Assembly (NCBI GenBank): GCA_022494885.1
Contig: JAGVSM010002366.1
Coordinates: forward strand, 112,732 to 176,731
DNA: 64,000 nucleotides
From: Micrasema longulum
Lineage: Eukaryota > Arthropoda > Insecta > Trichoptera > Brachycentridae
Reading direction: 5' to 3'
Positions within the stretch are counted from its first letter, which is position 1. The number at the start of each line of letters is the position of its first letter. The translations under genes and the position numbers were made by a program. Shown here piece by piece: positions 33,589 to 44,309 of the stretch. Under the pieces are notes generated by a model. That model had not been told where the DNA came from and searched no databases. It worked only from the letters and a program-made list of their open reading frames with translations.

Positions 33589-36096
33589 TCAGACGTCATC
33601 TTGTTTTACATTAAGTACTGCGAGTTTGGCCGTTGGTCGCGTGAATTCGCCTTTCGCTGTCTTGACCCTCGCGGTTCTGATGATACCATCTCGTCCCGGG
33701 TTGACCTCGATAATTATCCCACGTGGCCACTCGTTCCGAGGTAGAGCTGGGTCCGTGATTATCACTACATCTCCTACTTCTAGCGGTTTTGTAATCTCCC
33801 TCCATTTTTGTCTCTGGGCGAGGGTTGGTAGGTATTCACGAAGCCATCTTTTCCAAAATTGATCGGCCATTCTTTGGGCGATTCGCCATTGTTTTTTAAG
33901 GCACACTTCTGGGGGCGTGTCTCGGTAGTCCGCTAAGCGAGGTTGGCTACCGTCATCACCTATCAAGAAATGCATAGGTGTTAGTGGTGGAGCGTCTCTC
34001 GCGTCGAGTGACAGGTGAGTCAGAGGTCTTGTATTCACAGTAAACTCTGCTTCTGCAATGGCTGTCAATAAAACTTCCTCTTTTGGGGCCTGTTCTTTTA
34101 ATATTGCCATTAACGCGCGCTTTGCACTTCGGATCAACCTTTCCCAGCTACCCCCCATAAATGGACTTGCCGGAGAGTTGAATTTCCATCGAATTCCCCG
34201 CACGGTGGCTGCATTCTGAAGCTCAGGATTGTCTGCAAGTTGTCGTACTGCTTCCGATATTTCTTTATCCGCTCCTTTTAAGTTAGTTCCGTTATCGGAA
34301 TACATCGTGTTAGGGTGTCCGCGTCGCGCGGCCATCCTTCGAAGAGCTTGGATGGTCGCGTCCGCACTTAAAGAGTGAGTTATTTCGATATGAATCGCAC
34401 GTGTCGTCATACATGTAAATAAAGCCCCGTAGCGCTTTTCTTTATGTCGCCCAACAGTTACATATAAAGGTCCAAACATCTCGACTCCGCAGTGTGTAAA
34501 CGGACGAACGTGATGATCTAGGCGTGCTACCGGTAACTGTCCCATTAATGGCGCAATCGGATGACTCCTTTCGTTTCGACAAAATTGGCAACGGTGTATT
34601 ATTTGTCGAATATTTGATCTTAATTTTGTGATGAAGAAACGCTGCCTTAGATCACTCATCGTCCTCTCTGTACTTGCGTGATTAGCCTTTTCGTGGAAAT
34701 TTCTTACAAGCAGGCGTGTATAAGCATGAGTTCCGTTTAAAATTATAGGCGACTTTATTTCGGCGGCCATGTTGTCTGTTGCCATTAATCTAGTACCCAT
34801 TTTTAAAACATTATCCTTATCCAGGTATGGATTTAGACACGAAATTTCACTGGCTTTCGGGAGAGACTCCCCCCGTGAAAGGATTTCTATCTCTTTGTTG
34901 TAGCTATCGGATTGCGCAATCTTAATCCATGTAAGTTCCGATGCTGATATTTCTTGAGCAGTTAGTGTAGCGCTAATGATTCGCTCTCTTTTGCGACACC
35001 TGTTGACGAATCGAAAAATCCACGCCGTAGTTCTAATTAAACGTTGCCACGACGAAAACCTGTTCTGATCCGGGAGAGCATTCAGCATTATTGCACGGTT
35101 CAAACATATTGTTTCGGTCCGCAACTCTGTGTTAGCCAGGTTTCGATTTGTATTTAAAACTTTGACAGGTGGCCACATATCTTCAGAATATTTGAGGAAT
35201 TCAGGACCTCCGAACCACATTCCTTTCATCGTAAGGTCAGGTATCTCTCCATCTCGGGTACCTAAATCTGCTGGATTCTGCTTTGTGGGCACCCATCTCC
35301 ATTCCGTTGAGTTAGTAAGTTCGTCTATCTCACCCAATCTGTGTGCGACGAATGGTGAGTATGTTCGCGCATCACTCTGTACCCAAATTAAGACAGTTGT
35401 CGAGTCCGTCCAGTAAATAGTTTTTATAATACGGCTATCACATTCCTTTTTAATAGTAGCTGCTAGGCGCGCTGCTATAAGAGCGGCTTGCAGTTCGAGC
35501 CGCGGTATCGATAAGGCACGCAATGGGCTCACCTTGCATTTACTGCCTATGAATGTGATTAAACTTTTGTCTATTGTCCTTTCGACGAAATATGCCACCG
35601 CACAGCTTGCTTGCTCCGAAGCGTCACAAAACACATGTAATTCTACCGGTGCTTCTTTATAGCTTGTGCATTGCCTCGGAATCGCGCAATTTGTTTCTTG
35701 TAAGATTTTCAACCATTTATGCCACTTTACCGCGTATTTTCCATCTACTTCAGTGTCCCAATTAGTTTTCGAACGCCATACCTCTTGTAGTAAGATACGA
35801 GGTCGGATTGTTAAACACCCAATAAATCCAAGGGGATCAAAAATGCTCATTACTTCACTAAGCATTTCGCGCTTGGTAGGTATATAGAGTTCAGACACCG
35901 CTGGAGTTTCTTTGAATTTAAACAAAAAATTGTCACTAACTGGATTCCACTTTATCCCGAGCACTCTTTCGGTTACATCTTGTCCACTTATTATATTTAT
36001 AGATGTATTCGCACGCAGATTTTCCGGTATTGCTCGTACTACCTCTGGATTATTTGAGGCCCAATTTGTTAACTCAAAACCACCTCGTCCGAGCAC
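33589..36096 (-). CDS. BEL pol: end of RT, RNase H and integrase (835 codons open)
   Basis: A continuous frame covers the RT connection region (SIFDPLGFIGCLTIRPRILL, residues 84-103), RNase H (D158 in FCDAS, E201 in RLELQAA, D231 in WTDST, D277 in NPADLGTR) and integrase. Integrase has the zinc-binding H468, H473, C503 and C506, then catalytic-core words CGVEMFGPL (536-544), YSDNGTNL (599-606, D601) and GGSWERL (648-654, E652), and a DUF5641-like end with VGDVVII. BEL integrases normally have Asp in GVD; here it is Glu (E539), which would be expected to impair catalysis. The frame has no ATG start (GTG). It is joined to the RT fragment at 36074-36470 by a frameshift. Confidence 0.93.
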   Translation of the reverse strand: MLGRGGFELTNWASNNPEVVRAIPENLRANTSINIISGQDVTERVLGIKWNPVSDNFLFKFKETPAVSELYIPTKREMLSEVMSIFDPLGFIGCLTIRPRILLQEVWRSKTNWDTEVDGKYAVKWHKWLKILQETNCAIPRQCTSYKEAPVELHVFCDASEQASCAVAYFVERTIDKSLITFIGSKCKVSPLRALSIPRLELQAALIAARLAATIKKECDSRIIKTIYWTDSTTVLIWVQSDARTYSPFVAHRLGEIDELTNSTEWRWVPTKQNPADLGTRDGEIPDLTMKGMWFGGPEFLKYSEDMWPPVKVLNTNRNLANTELRTETICLNRAIMLNALPDQNRFSSWQRLIRTTAWIFRFVNRCRKRERIISATLTAQEISASELTWIKIAQSDSYNKEIEILSRGESLPKASEISCLNPYLDKDNVLKMGTRLMATDNMAAEIKSPIILNGTHAYTRLLVRNFHEKANHASTERTMSDLRQRFFITKLRSNIRQIIHRCQFCRNERSHPIAPLMGQLPVARLDHHVRPFTHCGVEMFGPLYVTVGRHKEKRYGALFTCMTTRAIHIEITHSLSADATIQALRRMAARRGHPNTMYSDNGTNLKGADKEISEAVRQLADNPELQNAATVRGIRWKFNSPASPFMGGSWERLIRSAKRALMAILKEQAPKEEVLLTAIAEAEFTVNTRPLTHLSLDARDAPPLTPMHFLIGDDGSQPRLADYRDTPPEVCLKKQWRIAQRMADQFWKRWLREYLPTLAQRQKWREITKPLEVGDVVIITDPALPRNEWPRGIIIEVNPGRDGIIRTARVKTAKGEFTRPTAKLAVLNVKQDDV

Positions 36097-36470
36097 TGTG
36101 GTCGCTGTGATCGCTTCGCAATTGAATGCTTTCTTTTACCGAGTCGATTCCTATTAGAAAATCGTCTACATAAAAATTATTTAAAATGGCCATCTTTGCT
36201 TTCATCATTCCAAGTGATTGTTCCTCCGCTATTTTATTTTTAACAAACTGAGCGCTGCTCGGTGAGCATGTAGCTCCGAACGTCATTGAGCTCATGACCA
36301 TCTCGCGGATATGTTCGTCTTCATTATCACGCCAAAGAAATCTTTGTGACTGTTGATCTTCGTCGCGTATTTGGATTCTCAGAAACATTTCTTTAATATC
36401 CGCCGCGAGGGCGATTTTTCCCTCTCGAAATCGTATCACGTTCCCTAGAAGTGAAGTTAGCATATCAGGG
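36074..36470 (-). pseudogene. BEL reverse transcriptase palm, 3' half
   Basis: Words in order are DMLTSLLGNVIRFREGKIAL, AADIKEMF (first catalytic Asp), QQSQRFLWRD, TFGATCSPSSAQF and NNFYVDDFL (YVDD active site). The open frame continues to 36616, but residues before the TPDML segment come from the inserted element's end and are not BEL. The frame ends at a stop near 36074 after an apparent one-base shift around 36110, where the RNase H-integrase frame takes over. The upstream half of RT is at 47046-47125, beyond the insertion. Confidence 0.9.
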
Positions 36471-36639
36471 GTGGTATTCTGAACCACTCTCGTGGGCCTC
36501 TCTACCTCGTTAAAATCATTTTGGTATCCTGAACGAATCTCGTAATAGGTATCGTTAAAACCACGCATGCGCACAGCACACAAATAAACTAACCTTGTAA
36601 ATCTGGCAAACGTCAAACATGCGACCCGCGAGATGTTTC

Positions 36640-37350
36640 GTTTTTAAAAATGTATGTTTATTTTTTATTATGAGCTACTAAATTGGCAATTAAATATATT
36701 GCGTCATCTGTAAAAACTCAAAAGACGCCATTATACAAATTACGACAAATCCATTTGTGCTCATAAATTGGAGGTTCGTAAGTTTTTTTTAATTTGTCGG
36801 GACATCTTTAGTCTTTGTCAAAAATAACGGAGTTAATACAGGTAAGTACTCGCAATTAATAAGTTTAATCAATTTAAACACGTAATATATTGTCAAAATA
36901 TTAGTCAGATCGATTTGAGGTCTTTTTTCCTCGATCTAGATCTGGCACAGTTCGAGTATGTCAGTCGGTGTTGATTATATTTTAACACTAAATTCGTTTC
37001 TAATTTATATTAATTATTAATTTATATATATACATACATTATCAAAGGGAACTCGGGATACACATTTAATGCATCTTAATCATGCTATAAAGGTTTCTAA
37101 AGATTGCCATATTGAAGCTAATTGAATGACAAGACGATGCATTGATTGATTGTTTAGTATTCCCAAAGACATACGGTCGGCCGTCGGCTTTTGTACTTTC
37201 TACTTTTGCGTAATTCACTATTTCAGGCATTTAAATAAATTATGTTTTTTACAGATTTTTATCAATAATGCAAATATTCTTCGCTTCCATGCAGGTGCTC
37301 CCTCGGTTAACTAGTGATAACTATGTTAAGATAATATGTTATGAGGAAAA
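36640..37350. other. AT-rich interior, nothing recognised
   Basis: No open frame or repeat I can support. Confidence 0.5.
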
Positions 37351-37352
37351 TA

Positions 37353-37965
37353 ATGAATCAGGTCATTAAGGAAACTGACAGGGAAGGTGTGCCTACATTA
37401 AGACAATTTCAGTAGAATTATAATATATGGAACGCAATAAGCAATATTGGATACTTGTGGGCTGAAATAAAAAAATAAAAAATGAAAGGTTCCTGTAAAC
37501 AATTGTGCCCGCAAATGATGAATTTTGAAGAAACTCTGGAAACTATCACAGATGATATAGTATAGGACTTCAACAATGAAGATGTTAACGAGTTAATTGA
37601 ATATCACTCAGAACCTCTGTCAAATGACTGCTTAATTGCAACAACTGGTAAATGAAATACACAGTTAATGTAAGGAAAAAGTTGATAAAATTGTCTTTGA
37701 CAGTAAAAAATATGAATGAAGCCTTATCTATTTTGAAAATTAAATACAGCATGTTAATATATAGAACTCTTTATCAAGAAAACAAAAAAATATGGAAGTA
37801 TTTAACTAACTCTTGAAAAATTTATAAAGAATCACCTGAAAGCACTTAAACACCTCATTAACTTAATTAAAAAATACATATTTTTTACATCCCTTGACTT
37901 TCGAACATTCAACATTCGCACACATTTTCAGGAACCAATTATGTGCGAAAGTCTATTGTATTTCA
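37353..37965 (+). pseudogene. Tigger/pogo transposase C-terminus
   Basis: Across stops and frame changes the plus strand reads MNQVIKETDREGVPTLRQF, YNIWNAISNIGYLW (the efW-x-x-fnI-x-A-I segment after the DDE domain), LCPQMMNFEETLETITDDIV, DVNELIEYHSEPLSNDCL (the DV-ELL-H-EELSNEDL segment) and NEALSILKIKYSML. This is the characteristic tail of Tigger-type transposases. The catalytic DDE region is absent. The terminal part near 37905-37961 (cgaacattcaacattcgcac) may hold the old terminal repeat. Heavily decayed. Confidence 0.75.
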
Positions 37966-37992
37966 ATGCTTGGGACAAGATGTCGCTCTAAT

Positions 37993-38028
37993 GGTTAGGT
38001 TAGGTTAGGTTAGGTTAGGTTAGGTTAA
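37993..38028 (+). repeat. Interstitial insect telomere repeat (TTAGG)6
   Basis: Six uninterrupted TTAGG units (37995-38024), preceded by GG and followed by TTAA. TTAGG is the telomere unit of most insect orders. The tract abuts the outer end of an R repeat. Confidence 0.95.
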
Positions 38029-38580
38029 TCTAAATTTGTTGCAACAGAGAGGGAAAACATTTTTGAGAAGAGAATATGGAAGTATAGGCATTTACAGGGC
38101 TTATGATCTGTCGTTGGCTGGTTTAAGCGGCCACTTTACTTATTGTGTTTAAACATCCAAATTTCCCCAACTCTTCCATCTGTTGACTTTTGAGAAGTAA
38201 AAGAGCTGAAACCTTTATCATGTGGGTGAGATTCATCCATCCAGCAACAAATTTAGATTGGAATAACTCCCTAGGTAGGAAATCCAGTCAGTCCGCAAAA
38301 TTTGGACATACTCAATACATTGTTGAATTAACTAACTGGTAAAAGAAGAAGTATAAGAATTGGAAAATTGTTTTTTTAGGTGTTGCCTAGTAGGTGATTT
38401 CAGCCGGATGATATGAATGACAGGTCATAAGCTCTGTAAATGCCTAGACTTCTATATTCCCTTCTCAAAAATGTGTTCCCTCTCTGTTGCAACAAATTGA
38501 ATTTTATTAAATTATTTCTCCCTAGGGAGGAAATCCAGCCAGTCCGCAAGTATTTGGACTTACTCATAACATTGTTTTAT
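38026..38580. repeat. R family, two opposed copies
   Basis: Plus-oriented arm 38038-38245, then the tail actccctaggtaggaaatcc (about 38263) to 38325. A reverse arm 38365-38490 follows, then the tail tccctagggaggaaatccag (about 38521) to 38572. aatctaaatttgttgc (38027) and gcaacaaatttagatt (about 38244) are exact reverse complements bracketing the first copy. Confidence 0.85.
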
Positions 38581-38999
38581 TTATTTTCACTATGGTACCA
38601 TATCCATAAAGTCTGTATTATTTTGAATATGCATATTAACATTTAAGATTGTTTTTATTTTATTTTTTATGGCTTACAAATAATGAACAATACAATAAAT
38701 TGGTATAATATCACAATTTGTTATGTTTAGAAATATTTCATGAATTAAATGTGAATACAACATGCACAAATAATTAATAAAGTTAAAAAAAAAAATTTTT
38801 TTTTAATCGACTAAATTTAATTTTTGTAACTTTTTATAATTTTTATGTGTATTTAACATTTTATTTGGACTTTAATATTGTTATTTTAATTTCACTAGAT
38901 TTTTTCCCCTATGCTTATTATTATGGCATAACACGGCAACAGCCTAAAAAAATCAGTACATTAATATGTAAACTGTGAATCAATTGAGTTAAATCGGGT

Positions 39000-39062
39000 T
39001 GTGATCCTATGACTATCGTCATGGACTCACGGCTCAAAGGTTAGAATCCCATTCCATCCCAA
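39000..39062 (+). other. Weak tRNA-like sequence
   Basis: ggctcaaaggttagaatccc resembles a T-arm/B box, and tcctatgactatcgtcatgg precedes it. Too degenerate for a tRNA gene; perhaps a SINE head. Confidence 0.25.
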
Positions 39063-39202
39063 CTTGATTCCTATTTTCTAATAGAGAGTTATTTACAACT
39101 CGTCGAAAATGGCCCTCAAAATTAAATGTTTAAGTAAATCATAAGAACACAAATCTCTTTTAAAAAAATAAATAGTGAATTTTTATACCGTAGAATAAAT
39201 AA

Positions 39203-39465
39203 ATGCAGGTAATCATCATCATCATTTCAATTCCGCACCTAATTGCATAGGGCACTGCATTGGTACACCAATCGCAGCGTATCTTGATCTTTTTGTTACT
39301 TAAAGAAAAGATGATCAATCGTACGCTTGGGGTGCCAGTCAAGGGACTATGAAATATTGTACTGTAAAATCACCTTTTAAAATAAATATTTCATGTCTAC
39401 CATGGCAGGAACTGAACCTGAGACCTCTTGCATGATAAGCAAACGCGTTGAGAGGATGTGAGAAT
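39203..39465 (-). mobile_element. S2-family SINE, near full length
   Basis: Starts at the reverse (ATC)n tail, atcatcatcatcat, near 39213. The core is acgcttggggtgccagtcaa. It ends at the reverse tRNA-like head (gaactgaacctgagacctc, gcaaacgcgttg). Reverse copy of the family at 4918-5275. Confidence 0.85.
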
Positions 39466-40503
39466 ACATTTTCTTGTAACAAAAGGTAATATAAATAAAA
39501 ATAATTTCAAATGTACTGTTTTCGTAAAACTAACTAACTAAAACTAAAGTAAATACAATTCTTGGCCAGAGCCCTTATTTCTCCCGGTGAAAGTGATCAC
39601 ATTAAGGTTCCTTATATTTAGAATATGTGTTTAAATATTTATGTGTGAGATATGACTATATTTTAATTACGTGTGAAAAGGAAACTAAAACACCAAAATA
39701 TTTTTTCAATAACAGTACTTGCACTGTAGTTTATGAGTTTTTAGGTATAAAATAATTAAAAAAAAACTACAATAAACTAACTAGAATTTAGGTAATGCTC
39801 TACATTTGTGAGAAAAGGTTTGAGTGTTTGATGAAGTTGTTGTAGACTCATTTCTGTAGTCCGCTTTTCTGCTCTGCCACATATTTACTCCCATTTTCTC
39901 AGATGATCATAAAGGTGTTAAAAATTGACACCAAATTGCAACATTTGATATTTCCTCTTTGCTAAAAATAAAAAAACAAAAAATTATATAATTTACAATA
40001 CATTTTTAATTACATTTATTACAAAATGACATACTAAAATAAGCACTTAAAATGGTAAAATATATCTTATTTAGGTTAGTTGGAAGTTATTCATCAGGTA
40101 TTGCAATAAACCTGCCAATATACATATTTTTGTATATTGTACTAAAGTTCATCGGTACACGCAAAAATCAAACACCTTAATTATTCCGCATATTGTTAAA
40201 CCTTTTAAAAAGAAAACTTTGAAGGCTATATTTTGTGATTTATATGTTTTATTTCTCAGAACAAATTATTATGCAGTAAAGGTAATATTTTTAAAGTTGT
40301 CTGTAGGTATTGTGATTATGATATTGCAATTCAAATATGTGTAAGCTGATTAATTCTAAATATTCAAAATGATATAAGCGATGTCATATGTAATGGTATA
40401 ACTTTGTATTTTCCATATGGTGACAAATTTCCTTTGTTAGGACATGCCAACGTGAGCTGTAGAGAAAATATTTAATATAATATGAATTTTAAACTAATAC
40501 AAG
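39466..40503. other. AT-rich stretch, nothing recognised
   Basis: No supported feature between the SINE and the Penelope copies. Confidence 0.5.
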
Positions 40504-40899
40504 ATAAATTATTATGAAAATAAAACTTTGTTATCAGTGTTACACAATTTTATTCTTTTACAAGAACACAACTATAGTTTCGGGAGAGCACTCCTCCCAT
40601 CGACGGGTGATATAAAACTAATATAATAAACACAGAATATTGTTCACAATGTCATCGAATCTAAACAAAAATAAACAGATTAATCAGTGAAACTTAGAGC
40701 AGGGGGTTTTATTCTTATCTAAGGTGTTGGCATATGAATGGATGGTTATCTTAAGTACAGATATGAAAACATGGACAAAACATTAAGTCGAATTTATTTC
40801 TTAAAATTTAGCACATAAGTGGAAGTTGCAATAAGTAAGTCTAAGATTTAATGTGTGGGAAGACATCGCTCGGCTAAGAGAGTGTTAACAGACGCGGGT

Positions 40900-41220
40900 C
40901 TAAGAGGGTGAGTGCGGTGAGGGTGGTCGCAAAGGGAACATAGTCAATAAAGGCGAGAGGTGGTTGAATGTGTGATTATTAATTAGATTGTTTTCAGAAT
41001 TTAAATTTTTGTGAATTTCTATAATTTCTAAATTATTCATATTACTGCCTTTGTTATTTACTTGGTGCAGGAGTTTTAAGGTGTGATTATGAAATGAGTG
41101 GTTACTGTCTATTATATGATTCGCGAATTCCGAGAAATTATTATTGGTCAGGCAACGGCGGTGTTCGTTTAGCCTAGTTTTAAGATTTCGCGCTGTTTGT
41201 CCAATATAGACTTTTTTTGC
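40900..41220 (-). pseudogene. Penelope GIY-YIG endonuclease, second half
   Basis: In the frame after the homopolymer shift: KKVYIGQTARNLKTRLNEHR, then NNNFSEFANHIIDSNHSF and NNLEIIEIHKN, ending in a Pro/Ser-rich tail before a stop at 40900. YIG, the Arg of the TRLNEH segment, the later His residues and the Glu of LEIIEIH are standard GIY-YIG positions. The apparent upstream start codon is in the wrong context; the true N-terminal half is in the RT frame. Confidence 0.88.
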
Positions 41221-42496
41221 ATTCGCATGATATCTGGTAAATGCCACTCTTGTTTAGCAGCTCTGTTTTTGACTTAGAATTAAATAGTGATTTGGTAATA
41301 TTATTATTAGTGTAAAAAGCGGGTTTTATAGCTGTGGGAAAGTGATTACTTATTTTTCTAGACAGAGGTCCAATGTATATAATTCTACGCCAGGTTTGTG
41401 GGTTGTTGGATATATCACCACCGCTAGAATATAAAAACGTTTGACTCAATTTGTTATTTTGTTTGCGTTTTAGCATTTTATCAATTATATTGGGGTCATA
41501 CTGATTGTTATGGGCAATAAGTTTAATAATGTTTAGTTCAGTTTGGAAGTTGGAGGGACTCAGTGGGATATTGATCAATCGGTTAAGCATTGAGTGGAAA
41601 CTGGCCAATTTATGTTGCATAGGGTGTGAAGATGAAGCCGGAATGACCGAGTCTGTGTGAGTAGGTTTTCTGTAAATATTAAATGCAATTTTATTGTTCT
41701 CGATTTTTAAGGTTAAGTCTAGGAAGTTTAGGGAATTATCATCATTGGATTCCAGGGTGAATTTTATATTGTGATGTAGGAGGTTAATGTGGTTAAGGAA
41801 GGAATCTAGTTGTCGGGATGACCCTTGATAAAGACAGCAGATGTCGTCCACAAAACGGAACCAATGGAGTACATTATTGACTAGTGGGTGTTTGGATGAA
41901 AGTAAATCGGTTTCTAATTTATCTAAAAAGATATCAGCTAAAATAGGGGAGAGTGGAGATCCCATCGGAAGACCATCCTTACTTTCGTAGAACGAGTTAT
42001 TATATTGAAAGTAATTTTGCTGAAGGCATGTGTTAAGAATTGCGGTCATTTCTTTTTTCACATTCTCACTGATTTCTGTTTTGTCGATTAAATTCTTAAA
42101 AATATTCTTACAGTCTTTAGTAGGGACATTAGTAAAAAAATTCACGACATCGAAAGACACGAGTTTCACGTTGTTAGGTAGGATTATATTGCTTAGTCTC
42201 TCCGTCAGTTCAACACTGTTTTTTATGGTATACGATGGTTTAAAAAGTCTATACGCTATTATTACATCATTGAGTCTTTTGCATAATTTGTAACTGGGTG
42301 CACTGAAATATGATACTACTGGACGGATAGGGATATTGGCTTTATGTAATTTCGGGGATCCATATAACTTCGGGGCTTGGGGGTTCATCTGCTGTAAGTA
42401 TGTATTATATGGAAATTTGCCGCATATAATTTCCGAATGTTTGATCACTTGTTTCACTGCATCTTGGTATTTGATAGTGGGGTCGGAACGTAGCAC
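41180..42496 (-). CDS. Penelope reverse transcriptase, 5'-truncated
   Basis: 438 open codons. Motifs in order are LYGSPKLHK (44-52, Penelope-specific PKxHK), SFDVVNFFTNVP (114-125, first catalytic Asp), GLPMGSPLSP (175-184), FRFVDDIC (213-220, the FVDD active site), NFLDLTLKI (257-265) and IYRKPTHTD (274-282). It continues through the linker to SGIYQISCECKK (417-428), the GIY half of the endonuclease with its Cys-x-Cys. A run of seven T (41212-41218, plus strand) instead of the six A found in copy 2 shifts the frame before YIG. The N-terminus upstream of the PKLHK motif is shorter than in full-length elements. Enzymatic role in the family: telomerase-related RT priming at nicked DNA. Confidence 0.93.
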   Translation of the reverse strand: MLRSDPTIKYQDAVKQVIKHSEIICGKFPYNTYLQQMNPQAPKLYGSPKLHKANIPIRPVVSYFSAPSYKLCKRLNDVIIAYRLFKPSYTIKNSVELTERLSNIILPNNVKLVSFDVVNFFTNVPTKDCKNIFKNLIDKTEISENVKKEMTAILNTCLQQNYFQYNNSFYESKDGLPMGSPLSPILADIFLDKLETDLLSSKHPLVNNVLHWFRFVDDICCLYQGSSRQLDSFLNHINLLHHNIKFTLESNDDNSLNFLDLTLKIENNKIAFNIYRKPTHTDSVIPASSSHPMQHKLASFHSMLNRLINIPLSPSNFQTELNIIKLIAHNNQYDPNIIDKMLKRKQNNKLSQTFLYSSGGDISNNPQTWRRIIYIGPLSRKISNHFPTAIKPAFYTNNNITKSLFNSKSKTELLNKSGIYQISCECKKSLYWTNSAKS

Positions 42497-42514
42497 ATTA
42501 AAATTAGGGTCGTT

Positions 42515-44309
42515 CCAGTTACAAATTATGCAAAAGACTCAATGATGTAATAATAGCGTATAGACTTTTTAAACCATCGTATACCATAAAAAACAGTGTT
42601 GAACTGACGGAGAGACTAAGCAATATAATCCTACCTAACAACGTGAAACTCGTGTCTTTCGATGTCGTGAATTTTTTTACTAATGTCCCTACTAAAGACT
42701 GTAAGAATATTTTTAAGAATTTAATCGACAAAACAGAAATCAGTGAGAATGTGAAAAAAGAAATGACCGCAATTCTTAACACATGCCTTCAGCAAAATTA
42801 CTTTCAATATAATAACTCGTTCTACGAAAGTAAGGATGGTCTTCCGATGGGATCTCCACTCTCCCCTATTTTAGCTGATATCTTTTTAGATAAATTAGAA
42901 ACCGATTTACTTTCATCCAAACACCCACTAGTCAATAATGTACTCCATTGGTTCCGTTTTGTGGACGACATCTGCTGTTTTTATCAAGGGTCATCCCGAC
43001 AACTAGATTCCTTCCTTAACCACATTAACCTCCTACATCACAATATAAAATTCACCCTGGAATCCAATGATGATAATTCCCTAAACTTCCTAGACTTAAC
43101 CTTAAAAATCGAGAACAATAAAATTGCATTTAATATTTACAGAAAACCTACTCACACAGACTCGGTCATTCCGGCTTCATCTTCACACCCTATGCAACAT
43201 AAATTGGCCAGTTTCCACTCAATGCTTAACCGATTGATCAATATCCCACTGAGTCCCTCCAACTTCCAAACTGAACTAAACATTATTTAACTTATTGCCC
43301 ATAACAATCAGTATGACCCCAATATAATTGATAAAATGCTAAAACGCAAACAAAATAACAAATTGAGTCAAACGTTTTTATATTCTAGCGGTGGTGATAT
43401 ATCCAACAACCCACAAACCTGGCGTAGAATTATATACATTGGACCTCTGTCTAGAAAAATAAGTAATCACTTTCCACAGCTATAAAACCCGCTTTTTACA
43501 CTAATAATAATATTGCCAAATCACTATTTAATTCTAAGTCAAAAACAGAGCTGCTAAACAAGAGTGGCATTTACCAGATATCATGCGAATGCAAAAAAGT
43601 CTATATTGGACAAACAGCGCGAAATCTTAAAACTAGGCTAAACGAACACCGCCGTTGCCTGACCAATAATAATTTCTCGGAATTCGCGAATCATATAATA
43701 GACATTAACCACTCATTTCATAATCACACCTTAAAACTCCTGCACCAAGTAAATAACAAAGGCAGTAATATGAATAATTTAGAAATTATAGAAATTCACA
43801 AAAATTTAAATTCTGAAAACAATCTAATTAATAATCACACATTCAACCACCTCTCGCCTTTATTGACTATGTTCCCTTTGCGACCACCCTCACCGCACTC
43901 ACCCTCTTAGACCCGCGTCTGTTAACACTCTCTTAGCCGAGCGATGTCTTCCCACACATTAAATCTTAGACTTACTTATTGCAACTTCCACTTATGTGCT
44001 AAATTTTAAGAAATAAATTCGACTTAATGTTTTGTCCATGTTTTCATATCTGTACTTAAGATAACCATCCATTCATATGCCAACACCTTAGATAAGAATA
44101 AAACCCCCCTGCTCTAAGTTTCACTGATTAATCTGTTTATTTTTTTGTTTAGATTCGATGACATTGTGAACAATATTCTGTGTTTATTGTATTAGTTTTA
44201 TATCACCCGTCGATGGGAGGAGTGCTCTCCCGAAACTAAAGTTGTGTTCTTGTAAAAGAATAAAATTGTGTAACACTGATAACAAAGTTTTATTTTCATA
44301 ATAATTTAT
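42515..44309 (+). mobile_element. Penelope-like element, copy 2 (inverted)
   Basis: Plus-strand copy starting in the RT at ccagttacaaattatgc and ending tttcataataatttat, the exact complement of the start of copy 1 at 40504. It is shorter at the 5' side than copy 1 by about 230 bp. Differences are few, for example Phe for Leu after DDICC. Confidence 0.93.
42643..43910 (+). pseudogene. Penelope RT-GIY-YIG, copy 2, broken
   Basis: RT motifs DVVNFFTNVP, LPMGSPLSP and FVDDICC are intact in the first 215 codons. A nonsense change (TAA, 43288-43290; AAA in copy 1) stops the frame after ELNII. A one-base loss in tttccacagc (about 43473; one more C in copy 1) shifts it again. The GIY-YIG segment at about 43560-43910 is in frame here (CECKKVYIGQTARN, six A at 43593-43598), unlike copy 1. 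The two copies thus carry different lesions. Confidence 0.92.

Larger units (their letters stand above)
40504..42516 (-). mobile_element. Penelope-like element, copy 1
   Basis: A 5'-truncated Penelope-like retroelement on the minus strand encoding RT and GIY-YIG domains, with about 400 bp of 3' noncoding sequence (40504-40899). Its 5' end meets copy 2 (plus strand) near 42515 with about 6 bp of shared sequence. The two copies form a head-to-head inverted pair almost identical over about 1.8 kb. Confidence 0.93.
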
